From assembly GCA_964291275.2 (NCBI GenBank), contig OZ219799.1:2294001-2358000 (forward strand): DNA of 64,000 nt, read 5' to 3'. The stretch's first letter is position 1, and each line of letters starts with the position of its first letter. A program made the position numbers and the translations under genes. Shown piece by piece: positions 52,624 through 63,478 of this stretch. The notes beneath the pieces were generated by a model. The model was not told where the DNA came from, ran no database searches, and saw nothing but the letters and a program-made list of their open reading frames with translations. This stretch comes from Bin80 sp964291275 (GTDB taxonomy: Bacteria; Bacteroidota; Rhodothermia; Rhodothermales; Bin80).

Positions 52624-55600
52624 TTAGATGGGTTCGACCTCAAGCTTCTCTGGCAGCGGTTTCTGTTTGAAGAGCGACAGCATGGCCACTGAGGCAAATG
52701 GGGCAAGCAGCGTAGATGCTATAAGTCCACCTGTAACCGTGACTGCCAAGCCTGTCCAGAAATCGTCACTATCAGGAAAGACCAGCAATGGCAGCATTGC
52801 TGCACAACTGGTCAATGTTGTTGTCCACATTGGGCGTAGTCGTTCACGAACGGCCAGACGCGCCAGTATAGAAGGTTCTCCATATGGACGATCCAGTCGT
52901 AATTGCCGAAAACGATCTGTCAGTAGAATACTGTCGTTAACGGCGATGCCAATCAAAAGGACGGTTCCGATGAAGGCTCCCTCAACAAAATTGGCTTTTG
53001 TGAGCATGAAGCCGACACAAACCCCCACTGCAGCCAATGGGACACTGAGCATGACCACGAGGGGTAGACGCCATGATTCAAATACTGATGCCGTAACCAG
53101 GAATACAAGGATAATGGTTGCCACAAAAACCCAACTGAAGGCACGTTTTGTTTCATCAGTGAAAAAGTAGTTGTACCCGTACTCCATTCGATACCCGGGC
53201 GGTACAGGGAAAGCCTCGATTGATTCCTCCATAAATCTTCGTGTCATGTCAAACGAGCCACGATAATCAACGCTCAGATGGCGTACATATTGCTGGTCCT
53301 CACGCTCAATCTCGGCAGACATACGGACGATGTTGTAGTCTGCCACACCCGCTAACCTTAGGAATGAGCTGTCAGCGACCATGAGCGGACGCTGGATAAC
53401 GCGGTCAATATCCATCTCGGTCGCATTATCGATAATAATCCGAATGGGTATGCCAGTATCTCCGGCTAGATCGGCCCTCCAGAATACGCGCTCAGTTTCG
53501 ATGTAGGGACTCAGTTGATCATTAATCCAAACAGCATCAGCGCCGGTTCTTGCCGTAGCATTACCGGTCCATTCAAGCTGAAGGACCTGGCGAGCCTGAT
53601 TAGCGATCCATGAATTTCGTGAACGATTCAGGTCTACGCTTTGGACACGGCGACTTCTTCGCTTAACAAAGGTTGCATATTGATTTGCCAAGGCGTCCAG
53701 GTCCTCGTAGTTTGGACCATACATGCGAAGCTGTGCGCCACTGTAGCCCCCTCCAAGCCCACTGTAATAACCGGTCTGCGGGATTATTTCTCCCACACGT
53801 ACTCCTATGCCGCCGAGGAGGATGGCTTGTCCTACGAGTCGTCTTTGTAGGATATAGGGGCCAGGTTCCATGAGTGCGCCTTTCTTGAATTCGATAAGCA
53901 AATGAGCCCTTCCCTCCCTAATCGTTACATCGGTTCGGTAGACGCTTGCCTCTGCAAGGGCCATCTGCTCAAACCCTGCAATTAGTGAATCGCTCCGCTC
54001 GATCGTATTTCCTTTTGGAAATGACAGCGAAACATAGATAGTTTCTCGTTCACGGTAGCTCCAAGGTTTGTAGAATGACGTGTTCCTGAAAAAAGGTCGC
54101 AGGACTCCACCTGTAAGTGGGTTCAGCCATTCGCGCGCCCTCTGGACTTTTTGTGTTCCTAATGTGACGTTATACACGTTAGCAAAACGTCCCTTAACCT
54201 CGCTCGACCATCCTCGCCGAGGCTCATTGATTTCCGTGGGCAGTGTCCATATGGGGACGCCGAGCACAAGAAACAGTGCGACTAGGGTAAGTTTTGGGAA
54301 TCGGGCAACTACGCGGTAAGGTCCGGCAACTGCCCGTCTAAGCCAGCGGCGTTCCAGCTTTTCGGCTTTGGGAGGTAGAAAGCGCACAACCACTGGCACG
54401 AAAATGACCGCGCTTGCCAAAGAAATAAGAAGGGTAAGGCTCACCAAAATCCCAAACGGTAAAAACAAATCACGCAAATCCCCACTCAGGTAAACTAGGG
54501 GAAGCATGACCGCCATGGTACTTAAAGTTCCTCCCATAAGCGGCAGCCAGACTGCTTTCAGGGCGGCTCTTGTGCGCACTATTTGCAATTCAAGTCCCGT
54601 CATTCCGCGTGCCATCAGTTTTTGTTGCTGCAAGAGCAGCTGTTCAACAATGACAACACTGTTGTCGACTAGAAGGCCGAAGACAAGAACCAGCCCGGCG
54701 AGGGTAATAACATTCAGGGAAAGGTCGAAAAATCTGAACAGGGCCAGTGCAGGCGCCAGCGCCAGGGCAACACTGAACAACACAATAACAGTAGCCCTTA
54801 CGCTCTTGAGCATAAAGAGCAGTACGAACGTAACAAGAATTAATCCAATACCACCGCGCAAGGCCAGATCATCAAGCAGCTCGCGGACATCTTCAGTACG
54901 ATCCAGTACGATCAGGAGCCGCGTACCTTCTGGTAGGGAATCCCGAATATCCTCAATACGATTATTGACGGTCTTGGCGACATTGATCATATGCGAACCC
55001 CGTGTACGCTCCAGATCCAATGCCACGGCATTAAGCCCGTCGATACGCCGAATACTTTGTCGTGGGGCTGGGCCTAGGTTCAAGTCAGCTACCTGATCAA
55101 GGCGAATCGGAAGTCCCTCTGGGTTGCTTCGGCTAACTATGATGGCTGACAGACGGCTTATATCAAGCTCAGGGCGGCTAATCATCAGATGGCCCCGTCC
55201 CTTGGCATCCATGCGTCCGTAGACGTGATCCCGTAATGCCGAACTTATTTGCCCCATCACTTCGGAATTGTCAATTCCATAGGCATCCAGTCGGCTTGGA
55301 TTCAGTGTAATCAGAAGCTCCCGTTTACTGCCGCCGGTAACCTCAACCAAGTCAATACCGGCCAGACTTTCGAATTGGGGCTTGAGGTGTTCGTCAGCCA
55401 GCTTCCTAAGCTCATCCGGGTTGTATGGGCCGATTAACCTTAGCGTCATAAAGCCCTGAACGTCACGAAATGCTTCCGGGATCTGCTTTGTCAATCGAGG
55501 CGAGACATCATCGGGCAATTGATCTCTAAGCAGGGTCAATCTCTCCCCGATCTGAGTGGCAAAAGTGCTCAGATCAATTTCCTCATCCACCTGGATCTGT

Positions 55601-55875
55601 ACATGTGAGTGCCCTTCAGAGGAAATACTGTTTATTTCGGCAATACCGGGAACGGTCTGGATTTCACGTTCAATCGGGGCGGTCACATACCGCTCGACCT
55701 GTCGAGGGGATGCACCGGGCCAAGTTGCCTCAACACTCACGCGTGGCAACTCGGTGTTCGGTGAATATTCTATTGGAATATCAATGGCAGCCCAGATGCC
55801 GGCGAGAACCACAGCAACACACCAAGACATCACAGAGATGGGCCTTTTAAGGAGTCCGGCCCCCTTACTGAACAT
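52624..55875 (-). CDS. RND family efflux transporter permease
   Basis: An AcrB-type inner-membrane pump of about 1083 residues. The ATG at 55875 (MFSKGAGLLKRPISVMSWCV) is chosen because the first transmembrane helix of RND pumps starts there; 25 more codons are open upstream. It has the N-terminal VSVEATWPGASPRQVERYVTAPIE, the TM4 motif LVFGLLVDNSVVIVEQ with its proton-relay Asp, and the C-terminal GIAVNDSILLTDRFRQLR. No adaptor is on its side. It lies back to back with an adaptor-plus-RND pair, and the three may act together or as two systems. Confidence 0.92.
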   Translation of the reverse strand: MFSKGAGLLKRPISVMSWCVAVVLAGIWAAIDIPIEYSPNTELPRVSVEATWPGASPRQVERYVTAPIEREIQTVPGIAEINSISSEGHSHVQIQVDEEIDLSTFATQIGERLTLLRDQLPDDVSPRLTKQIPEAFRDVQGFMTLRLIGPYNPDELRKLADEHLKPQFESLAGIDLVEVTGGSKRELLITLNPSRLDAYGIDNSEVMGQISSALRDHVYGRMDAKGRGHLMISRPELDISRLSAIIVSRSNPEGLPIRLDQVADLNLGPAPRQSIRRIDGLNAVALDLERTRGSHMINVAKTVNNRIEDIRDSLPEGTRLLIVLDRTEDVRELLDDLALRGGIGLILVTFVLLFMLKSVRATVIVLFSVALALAPALALFRFFDLSLNVITLAGLVLVFGLLVDNSVVIVEQLLLQQQKLMARGMTGLELQIVRTRAALKAVWLPLMGGTLSTMAVMLPLVYLSGDLRDLFLPFGILVSLTLLISLASAVIFVPVVVRFLPPKAEKLERRWLRRAVAGPYRVVARFPKLTLVALFLVLGVPIWTLPTEINEPRRGWSSEVKGRFANVYNVTLGTQKVQRAREWLNPLTGGVLRPFFRNTSFYKPWSYRERETIYVSLSFPKGNTIERSDSLIAGFEQMALAEASVYRTDVTIREGRAHLLIEFKKGALMEPGPYILQRRLVGQAILLGGIGVRVGEIIPQTGYYSGLGGGYSGAQLRMYGPNYEDLDALANQYATFVKRRSRRVQSVDLNRSRNSWIANQARQVLQLEWTGNATARTGADAVWINDQLSPYIETERVFWRADLAGDTGIPIRIIIDNATEMDIDRVIQRPLMVADSSFLRLAGVADYNIVRMSAEIEREDQQYVRHLSVDYRGSFDMTRRFMEESIEAFPVPPGYRMEYGYNYFFTDETKRAFSWVFVATIILVFLVTASVFESWRLPLVVMLSVPLAAVGVCVGFMLTKANFVEGAFIGTVLLIGIAVNDSILLTDRFRQLRLDRPYGEPSILARLAVRERLRPMWTTTLTSCAAMLPLLVFPDSDDFWTGLAVTVTGGLIASTLLAPFASVAMLSLFKQKPLPEKLEVEPI

Positions 55876-56080
55876 AGTAGTTACGTGAAGAGTATTCGGT
55901 GGACAAATTTGTAGCGTGCACAACTGAACTGAACTCAAAGTCAACAGCATAGTTCGGTGAGCTTTCGCGAAGGAGGGGATATCGCTTAACGTGCGTTAGC
56001 CCAGTTTGGCGCGTTTCTTGCTGTGGGGATGTTAAAATCGACACTCTGTAGGAGGACTACTTAAGAAGCATATAATATAT

Positions 56081-57355
56081 ATGGCCGGTAAATCGCGTTC
56101 GTCAAGGAGGATTCGTTCTTGGCAGGTATTTGGTTTAATTTTAGCTCTGGCTACGGCAGGTCTGGTCCTGTACGGAGTCTGGCCTGCTATAACCGGAGAG
56201 GATGCGGAGGAAGATCGGGAAGTGCCTGAAGAGCCGGAGGCGGCACGTGCTCCTGTCGAAGTTATGGTTATAGAGCGGGGAGAATTTCCACTTCGCGCTG
56301 AAGCGACAGGGCACTTGGCGCCGTGGCGAAAAACCGAGATAAGCGCAGAGATCGGTGGTCTCATTCTGGAACGACCGATAGAAGAAGGGCAGCGTGTGCA
56401 GGCAGGTCAGGTGCTGATGCGACTGGATGATCGCGAACTGCTCATACGGCTGAGGGAAGCAGAAGGAGCCCTACTCAGGGCAATGGCGGATTACTCGGCA
56501 CGACTCAGCAGTGCCGGAGAGCTGACAGAAACCGACACCACTAAACTTGCCGAAGCCAGAGTCCAGCTGAAGACAGCCGAAGAAGCCTTTGCGGCAGGTA
56601 ATCTTCTACAGACAGAACTTGATGATGCCCGCCGTCGTTTTGAAGCTATGAATCTACTCGTTGGTAATCAGCGCGAGGCTGTAGCAGCAGTATACACCGA
56701 TCTTACACAGCGCGAACAGCAGGTAGAGCTGGCACGCCTGCAATTAGAGCGCACACGAGTGGTGGCTCCATTCAATGGGCGAATAGCAGACCTTGAGGTG
56801 GAAGCGGGTCAGAATATTGGGGCTGGTACGACGCTGCTAACACTGATCAGCGATAGCCGAATGAAGGTGGAAGTAGATGTCCTAGAGGGCGACCTGGTGC
56901 ATATTCGTAAAGGGGCATCGGCCAATGTAAACGTACCGAGTTACAGCGATGAGGTGTTTCAAGGTTACGTGCATTCAGTCAACCCCTCTGTTGACACAAA
57001 GACTGGCGCAGGGCGTGTTACTGTAGCCTTACAGAATCCTGGCGGACGGCTCGTATCCGGGCTTTATGCAGACGTAGCCTTGGAAAAGAATCGTCTACAG
57101 GATCGAATGGTTGTCCCGTCTGACGCCGTAGTCGTCCGGCAGGGTAGAGATGTCGTTTTCCTGGTCATAGAGGGTAGATCCTACTGGATGTACGTGATTA
57201 CAGGTGAGCGCTCCGGTGATTTCACGGAAATCATTAGTGGTGATCCGCCGGCCGTTGTTGAGCCGGGTGATTCCCTTGTCGTTCTGGGTAATTATGCGCT
57301 GGCTCATGACGTTCCTGTGGAGGTGACCGCTGTTGTAGAATTGGGATTAAAGTAG
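56081..57355 (+). CDS. RND efflux periplasmic adaptor (membrane fusion protein)
   Basis: A 424-residue HlyD/AcrA-type adaptor. It has one N-terminal membrane anchor (about 15-36), an acidic linker, and the lipoyl domain halves (EATGHLAPWRKTEISAEIGG and LERTRVVAPFNGRIADLEVEAGQNI) around a helical hairpin (about 125-230). The beta-barrel and membrane-proximal domains complete it. It links the following RND pump to an outer-membrane channel, which is not present in this window. The RND gene starts 34 bases downstream. Confidence 0.92.
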   Translation: MAGKSRSSRRIRSWQVFGLILALATAGLVLYGVWPAITGEDAEEDREVPEEPEAARAPVEVMVIERGEFPLRAEATGHLAPWRKTEISAEIGGLILERPIEEGQRVQAGQVLMRLDDRELLIRLREAEGALLRAMADYSARLSSAGELTETDTTKLAEARVQLKTAEEAFAAGNLLQTELDDARRRFEAMNLLVGNQREAVAAVYTDLTQREQQVELARLQLERTRVVAPFNGRIADLEVEAGQNIGAGTTLLTLISDSRMKVEVDVLEGDLVHIRKGASANVNVPSYSDEVFQGYVHSVNPSVDTKTGAGRVTVALQNPGGRLVSGLYADVALEKNRLQDRMVVPSDAVVVRQGRDVVFLVIEGRSYWMYVITGERSGDFTEIISGDPPAVVEPGDSLVVLGNYALAHDVPVEVTAVVELGLK

Positions 57356-57389
57356 GTATTGTGTTGCCTGAGTCGACCTCCAGTAAGGC

Positions 57390-60300
57390 ATGAGATCCTT
57401 TATTGCTGCCTGCCTTAATCGTCCGGTTGCAGTCACGGCATTCTATTTGCTGTTGATGGTCTTGGCAGTCGTAGCCTACGTACGATTGCCAGTTGCTTTG
57501 CTCCCTGACTTGCGATATCCAGGGCTCGTGGTATGGACCAGTTATCCTGATGTGCCTCCAGAAAGAGTCGAGCGGGCGGTAACCGAACGGGTGGAACAAG
57601 CTGTTGCCGGCACGGCGGGGCTCACACGCGTGACTTCGCGTACGCTTCTTGGCGGGAGTCTTGTGCATATGCAGTTCGGATGGAATGCAGATCTGGATCT
57701 GGCACTACTGGATGTAAGAGATAAACTGGATCGCTTAGGTGACAGCTTTCCGCGGGAAGCATCAAGGCCAGCTGTGCTTCACCTTAATCCGGGTGATCGC
57801 CCCATAATGGTCATTGCACTGCGCTATGAAGGAGAACTCGAAGAGGGGCGCTCGGACGATCTAGTAGAGCTCAAGCGTGTCGGCCGGGATATTATTGCAC
57901 GGCGACTGGAGCAACTTGGCGATGTGGCGCGTGTGCAGGTGACGGGTGGATTTGAGCGTCAAATTGAAATTGAGGTCGATCCAAACCAGGCCTTGGCGTA
58001 CGGGATCAGCTTAAATCAGATCGCCGGCGAATTGCGAGGGGCAAACGTAGCATTGCAGGGAGGGGTAATTCGGCGGGGGCCGTTTAGATATCCCGTTGAG
58101 GTCAGTGGAGAGTTTAAGGACACCGAGGATATTGCAGAAACGGTTATTTCCATTCGAAACAATACGCCAATTCGATTAAGGGATGTCGCTCAGGTGCGTG
58201 ATGGAGTTGCGGACCGTCGTGGGTTAGTGCGCTTGGACGGAGTAGAGACACTCCTGCTGCTCGTTGAGCGTAAGGCAGACGCAAATGTTGTTCGGGCAGT
58301 GGAAGAAATTCGCACAGTTCTGACTGAGCTGGAAGAAGAACACGAGCGGATCACGCTGGATGTAGTTGTGGATGAGAGCGAGTTCATTAGGGCTGCGATC
58401 GGCGGGGTTACACAGGCCGTGATGCTGGGAGGCATACTGGCCATCCTGGTTTTGCTTGCTTTTCTGAAGCGTGTGCGTGTTCTTTTGGCGGCTGCGGTGG
58501 CTGTACCGCTTTCAGTGGCTGTGACGTTGGTGTTATTTGAACCACTGAACGTTACGTTCAACTTGATTTCGTTGAGTGGTCTCGCACTGGGTGCAGGGAT
58601 GCTCGTTGATAATGCGATTGTTGTTATTGAGAACATTTCCCGGTTGCGGGAGCAGGGGCAGGGGGCGTTGGAAGCTGCACGCAACGGTGTATCCGAGGTG
58701 GCAGGGGCTATAACGGCAAGCACACTGACCACGATTGCCGTTTTCTTGCCGATCACCTTGGTTGAGGGGCTGGCAGGTCGTCTCTTCCGGGACCAGTCGT
58801 TGGCAGTCGTATGTTCGCTGCTGGCTTCGTTGCTCGTGGCACTGACAGTAGTGCCACTCATCGTATCCCGTGAAAAGAAAACCGCTGGTCGTACGGAGCG
58901 CGAATCTCGTATGGGATCGAGATTATTGACTGGTTATGAACGTGCTCTTTCCTGGAGTTTGGATCACCGTTGGACGGTGGTGATGCTTTGTACGCTGGTG
59001 CTCATGGGTGCTGGGCTGGTAATCACGAACCTGCCTCGCGAAGTGATCCCCAAGACGGAGCAGGGGCGTATTGATGTGCGTATTACGCTACCTACTGATG
59101 CTGACTTAACAATGGTTGCAGCACGTGCATCAGAGATTGAGTCTCAAGCTAAATCTCGAGGATGGGCTGAAAGAGTACTTGCAGACTTGGGGGAACGGGA
59201 TCAGGCCCGCTTGGATCTGGATCCACGCCCACCCTATGAAGGTGATATTACCTTATTGTTACCGCCTGGGCAGCGTGCTGATGAAATATTGCTAGACGTA
59301 CAGTCGCTTGATCTGCCTGACGATGTCTCGATCAAGGTTCAGCGCGTAGAAACCCAACTTGAGCAATTGCTGACTACAAGTGATGCCGACATATTAATTG
59401 ATCTTGTGAGCGAAGAGCGGCGTGAGGCAGAAAATGTCGTAGAACGCGTACAACAACTGTTGGAGCTAAGACCGGAATTAGCCAATGTGCGTCGTACGGA
59501 TGCGGCGTCGGTTCCTACGTATCAACTTGGCTTCAATCGGGATGTAATGAACCGCTTTGGCGTTACTGCCGGAGCATTGACGGCATACCTGGAGGCCGGT
59601 GCACGCGGGAGTGAAGCTACCACGCTTAAGACCGTTAACGAGGAAGTGCCTATCGTGATACGGTCGCGTCATATTGATTCTATTGAGCGGCTTTTAGCTG
59701 AACAGATCCCTGCACGTGATGGATTGATGCCCATCGGGGCATTCGTAACCGCGACATCAGTACCATTACCTGCTGCACTCATTCGAGTAGAGCAGGCTTC
59801 TGTAGTTCGATTGACAGCGGATGTTGCACAGGGATATGATCTTGGAAGGGCGATAAGCGCAGTAAACGATGTAACCAGACGCACCTTGCCGATTGCCGTA
59901 CGCAGTCGTGTGGGTGGTGCAGCCGAGGTATTTCAGCAGAGTTTATTGGGGGTGGGTCTCAGTTTGGCGTTAAGCTTATTGCTCGTGTATCTAATTTTGG
60001 CTGCTCAGTTTGAAAATCTGGTTCAACCACTTATCATCCTGGTTTCGGTGCCCTTGGCAGCAGCAGGCGTTTCTTTTGTGCTTGGTCTTACAGGTCAGTC
60101 CATTAACCTGATGAGCCTTATGGGGGCTGTGGTACTTGTTGGGATTGTGGTTAATGATGCTATCATAAAGACTGATTTCATTAATCAGAGGCGTGCTGCG
60201 GGTATGCCGATACGCGAGGCTATTCTGGCGGCGGGACGTGATCGTGTGCGGCCGATTCTTATGACCACTATCACGACTGTTCTTGGGCTTTTGCCTCTGG

Positions 60301-60452
60301 CGATGGGCTTTGGTCAGGGAGCGGAGTTACGTGCGCCGCTGGCCATTGCCATAGTTGGTGGCTTAACCAGTGCGACTATACTTACACTTTTCATAGTCCC
60401 GGTGTTGTACAGCATAGTCGTTCGAATGCAGCCCCGGCCTGACTCCATCTGA
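57390..60452 (+). CDS. RND family efflux transporter permease
   Basis: A 1020-residue AcrB-type pump. The first transmembrane helix is at about 10-30, followed by LVVWTSYPDVPPERVERAVTERVEQAV. TM4 has GAGMLVDNAIVVIENISRLR, and the C-terminal half has GIVVNDAIIKTDFINQRRAAG and GRDRVRPILMTTITTVLGLLPLA. It is co-transcribed with the adaptor gene. The substrate is unknown; the HAE/HME division cannot be settled by eye. Confidence 0.93.
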   Translation: MRSFIAACLNRPVAVTAFYLLLMVLAVVAYVRLPVALLPDLRYPGLVVWTSYPDVPPERVERAVTERVEQAVAGTAGLTRVTSRTLLGGSLVHMQFGWNADLDLALLDVRDKLDRLGDSFPREASRPAVLHLNPGDRPIMVIALRYEGELEEGRSDDLVELKRVGRDIIARRLEQLGDVARVQVTGGFERQIEIEVDPNQALAYGISLNQIAGELRGANVALQGGVIRRGPFRYPVEVSGEFKDTEDIAETVISIRNNTPIRLRDVAQVRDGVADRRGLVRLDGVETLLLLVERKADANVVRAVEEIRTVLTELEEEHERITLDVVVDESEFIRAAIGGVTQAVMLGGILAILVLLAFLKRVRVLLAAAVAVPLSVAVTLVLFEPLNVTFNLISLSGLALGAGMLVDNAIVVIENISRLREQGQGALEAARNGVSEVAGAITASTLTTIAVFLPITLVEGLAGRLFRDQSLAVVCSLLASLLVALTVVPLIVSREKKTAGRTERESRMGSRLLTGYERALSWSLDHRWTVVMLCTLVLMGAGLVITNLPREVIPKTEQGRIDVRITLPTDADLTMVAARASEIESQAKSRGWAERVLADLGERDQARLDLDPRPPYEGDITLLLPPGQRADEILLDVQSLDLPDDVSIKVQRVETQLEQLLTTSDADILIDLVSEERREAENVVERVQQLLELRPELANVRRTDAASVPTYQLGFNRDVMNRFGVTAGALTAYLEAGARGSEATTLKTVNEEVPIVIRSRHIDSIERLLAEQIPARDGLMPIGAFVTATSVPLPAALIRVEQASVVRLTADVAQGYDLGRAISAVNDVTRRTLPIAVRSRVGGAAEVFQQSLLGVGLSLALSLLLVYLILAAQFENLVQPLIILVSVPLAAAGVSFVLGLTGQSINLMSLMGAVVLVGIVVNDAIIKTDFINQRRAAGMPIREAILAAGRDRVRPILMTTITTVLGLLPLAMGFGQGAELRAPLAIAIVGGLTSATILTLFIVPVLYSIVVRMQPRPDSI

Positions 60453-61043
60453 GGGTTAGACTCGCCGAACCTTTCAGCGTGAGAGTCTACCAAACCGATT
60501 GGGGTGTGCAGCAAGAGCACTGATCGTTTCTGCCACATTCGGTTGCTGGATCCTGATACAATTGAGGCTGCTTCTCCGCTGCGTTGATACAGATCCAACC
60601 TGCTCCTCCACGCCACCTGGGCATTTCATCACTCACTTGGGTCCCTCACGGTCAACTGATTTTGGAGTACTCCCACAGGGATCGTCATCTGAGAGAACTT
60701 GATACCGCGCAAGGTAAAGTGTGCTGATGCCATTGGTCGGTCTCCTATATGAGACAGTTCGTCTTGCAGCATGGGGAGTCAGATTTGAAGGGAGGATGAT
60801 TGAGACACGCTGGTAGACGATCCCGAACACTGGCCGTCCTATTGTCTATCTGTACGAAAATGCAAGATCACCAGAGGGATCTCTACAAGCCACGGGTCAC
60901 CTTGTAACAGCGCGCTATTCAGTTGTAGATATTCAATCAACTTGCGGTTCGGAACGGTAATACAGCGAGCATTCCCGGAGCACATTGGTTGTATTCTGTG
61001 CCAACTAAGGTCTTCCATCAACTTTACATGAACGGGCCATCCG
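60453..61043. other. Intergenic region, no gene recognised
   Basis: Nearly 600 bases with only short open frames. The reverse frame at 60839-61126 overlaps the next gene's end and has no family resemblance. No clear terminator or repeat was seen. Confidence 0.4.
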
Positions 61044-62135
61044 TTACTCGTCCGACGGCGGGACGAATCGGTAGCGGATGATCGTAGGATTGATGACTTC
61101 TTCGGTGGGCTCATCTCCCGGATCACTCACAATATACAACCTTCCATTCTCGGCAACCTCTGGAGTCTCCTCAAACCGAGTGCTGACAGCTGGAAAACGA
61201 TCACTGTGGCTGGCAATGATTGCTCCTTTAGTCAGCTCCTCATTGCTGGAATCAATAGAATCGTACACGATCATGCGTGTCTCGTTATCAAGCGTAAACA
61301 CCCCAATCACGCTTGTTGCCTCGGCTTCAGCTTCATCAATCATTCTAGTAATTTCTCGAAAATTGGACTGATCCACTAATGGATACTCTGGAAAATCCTG
61401 AATCCGCTCCACGAAAAAGTCTGGTATATACTGGGTCAGCCCCGCACGGGGTAGCCGGGGAGTGGCATCAAAATTTTCTGAATACACCCACCAAACATCG
61501 TCATTAAAACATGCAATGTTGAGTCCCGAGTGTGTCAGCATAACGGACGCCCGTCTTTGGAACTTGGGCGTAGGGAGTGGGAATTTGTCAATGAGCGTAA
61601 AGTCCGAACTGTAGGCTCGAATGAAAGTGTTTTCCCTGATATCACGCGGCATGGCAAATATGGTATCTCGGTACGAGCATAGCCCCCACGTATTGGTCGC
61701 CAAATCCCCGTCAGTGCTGGTCTGAACGCATTCCCCATTCTGACCTAAAACGATCGCCCCCTTGTTAATCAAAACGGCAACGTGAGAGTCGTCCAGGAAT
61801 GAAGCTTGTGCGTTGAAACCGAAGTTTGCTTCGGGATTGCAGTTGGTGATTACCATTGTCCAAACTAATATTCCGTCTGGCGAAAACAGGTGTACGCCCT
61901 GACTTTGGATATCAAGTACCAAGAGCTCACCTTTGGAATTCGCATCCAGACGCCATCTCGAACCGAGCAAGACCGTACTATCAAGTTGGACTACACTCTC
62001 CTGTACAAAGAGATCTTCAAAGTCCATGTGAGTCGGAGTCAGAATCTGATCAACTGCAGATCTAGAGTTGCAGCCACCGACCAGGCAAGCCAACAGCCCG
62101 GCAGCAATAATGGGTGTACAGTGGGGGAATTTCAT
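61044..62135 (-). CDS. Putative lipoprotein, beta-propeller-like
   Basis: A 363-residue protein with a lipoprotein signal (MKFPHCTPIIAAGLLACLVGGC). Repeated segments such as RWRLDANSKGELLVLDIQSQGVHLFSPDGILVW and YRDTIFAMPRDIRENTFIRAYSSDFTLIDKFPLP resemble the blades of the 6-bladed beta-propeller lipoproteins common in Bacteroidota. No catalytic site is visible. A cell-surface or periplasmic binding role is likely. Confidence 0.75.
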   Translation of the reverse strand: MKFPHCTPIIAAGLLACLVGGCNSRSAVDQILTPTHMDFEDLFVQESVVQLDSTVLLGSRWRLDANSKGELLVLDIQSQGVHLFSPDGILVWTMVITNCNPEANFGFNAQASFLDDSHVAVLINKGAIVLGQNGECVQTSTDGDLATNTWGLCSYRDTIFAMPRDIRENTFIRAYSSDFTLIDKFPLPTPKFQRRASVMLTHSGLNIACFNDDVWWVYSENFDATPRLPRAGLTQYIPDFFVERIQDFPEYPLVDQSNFREITRMIDEAEAEATSVIGVFTLDNETRMIVYDSIDSSNEELTKGAIIASHSDRFPAVSTRFEETPEVAENGRLYIVSDPGDEPTEEVINPTIIRYRFVPPSDE

Positions 62136-62308
62136 AGGGGCAGAGCGGGGATGCCTTGGTTTATTGCCTGAGGAGCAGCTGTGACTGCCACAGTATATGC
62201 ACGCATAACAACACTTGCAAGTGGTAACGTTTTAGGGTGTAATCCTATTTTTTATGGTCCTCAAGAACGAAAGACGGGGAGTAGTTCCCGAAATTCTGCA
62301 TGCAGTAT

Positions 62309-63478
62309 TTATTCACCCAAGACCTCAAACTTATTATTCTGCACCCGGGCAATGACTGGACTAGTAACAGCGTCACCATTCTCATCAAAGGAAAATGACC
62401 CAAAAATGGAGTTGAATTCTCTTATTTCGGCTAATCCATCCCTGATTGAGGCGGCATCATACATTGAAACTCGGTTCAACGCCTCTCCCAGGATGGTTAC
62501 GGCAGCGTAGCCACGAGCGGCAAAGTCTCCCGGCTCCTCGCCGAATTTACTGTGGTAGTTATCTACAAATACTCGACTGGCCTCAACCGTAGAATTTGGT
62601 AACCATACCTGAAATGTGATGACACCCTCTGCGGCGCCAGGCTCTGCATCATTTACGGCATGAATGACATCAATCGAAATAAAGTTAACAATAAACGGTG
62701 TGCGAAGTCCGAACCGGTGTGCAGCCACGAGCGTGCCGGTTCGTCCCTCTGGCAATGCAGAAAGAAAGATGACATCAGGTGTGGGGACTGCATTTTGAAT
62801 TGCGGTCAGTTGAGCCGTAATATTCCCAAAGTCTGTTCCCTGAGGAAGTCGGTACGAAGCCGAATGAACAATGGTCACATCACTGTACGTTCCCAGCTCC
62901 TGCGTTATGAAATCGTTGCTGCTGACCGAAAATGCATCCACCTTATTAACCAGTGTCGCAACGTTTTTGTAGCCCAGATGCTTTTTCGAAATGCGCACAC
63001 CTTCCGGTACCGTACGGCCTACGGTGAGCGACGAGAGAAACAAGAACTCACTTTGTGCACTCAAGCCGCTGCGTGCTGCGGTGGGACTGATTGTAGCTAC
63101 TTTTTTGTTGTTGATTAGCGGGATCGCGCGTTCCGTTTCGGATGAAGTTGCAGGTCCAATAATGACCGGCACTCTGTGTTCATCCGCCAGTCGAGAATAT
63201 GCGATCAGGGCGCTATCAATGTTGCTCTCACTGTCCTCTATAATGAAACGAAGACGAAACGGCTCTCTAGCATTGATCTCTTCCAGAGCCAGATCCATGC
63301 CATTCAGAATTCTCTGTCCCGCTACACCCAGAGTACCTGAGAGCGGCAGGATAACCCCTACTGGTATTTCCACGGGCTCAACTACTTGGTCGCAGGCTGA
63401 AGTATTGAATATCAAGCCTGCGATCATCAGTGCTGTAACTGTATTTCGTCCAATTGAGTGATGAATTCTGGTCATCAT
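62309..63478 (-). CDS. ABC transporter substrate-binding lipoprotein, branched-chain amino acid type
   Basis: A 389-residue type I periplasmic binding protein (Peripla_BP_6/LivJ-like). The lipoprotein signal ends at IFNTSAC. The mature part starts VGVILPLSGTLGVAGQRILNGMDLALEEINA and contains VPVIIGPATSSETERAIPLINNKKVATISPTA, typical of Leu/Ile/Val or amide-binding receptors. The C-terminal DGLAEIREFNSIFGSFSFDENGDAV is also family-like. No permease or ATPase genes are next to it in the window, so the transporter partner is elsewhere or the protein is a solitary receptor. Confidence 0.88.
   Translation of the reverse strand: MMTRIHHSIGRNTVTALMIAGLIFNTSACDQVVEPVEIPVGVILPLSGTLGVAGQRILNGMDLALEEINAREPFRLRFIIEDSESNIDSALIAYSRLADEHRVPVIIGPATSSETERAIPLINNKKVATISPTAARSGLSAQSEFLFLSSLTVGRTVPEGVRISKKHLGYKNVATLVNKVDAFSVSSNDFITQELGTYSDVTIVHSASYRLPQGTDFGNITAQLTAIQNAVPTPDVIFLSALPEGRTGTLVAAHRFGLRTPFIVNFISIDVIHAVNDAEPGAAEGVITFQVWLPNSTVEASRVFVDNYHSKFGEEPGDFAARGYAAVTILGEALNRVSMYDAASIRDGLAEIREFNSIFGSFSFDENGDAVTSPVIARVQNNKFEVLGE

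Noticed and set aside
58190..58861. 223-codon reverse open frame inside the RND pump gene
   Set aside because: Ser- and Thr-rich antisense translation of membrane-helix codons; a typical shadow.
60633..60830. Possible second istB fragment (a short match to the AAAATCAGTTGACCG segment)
   Set aside because: Only about 15 bases resemble the istB end; flanking translation does not follow IstB.
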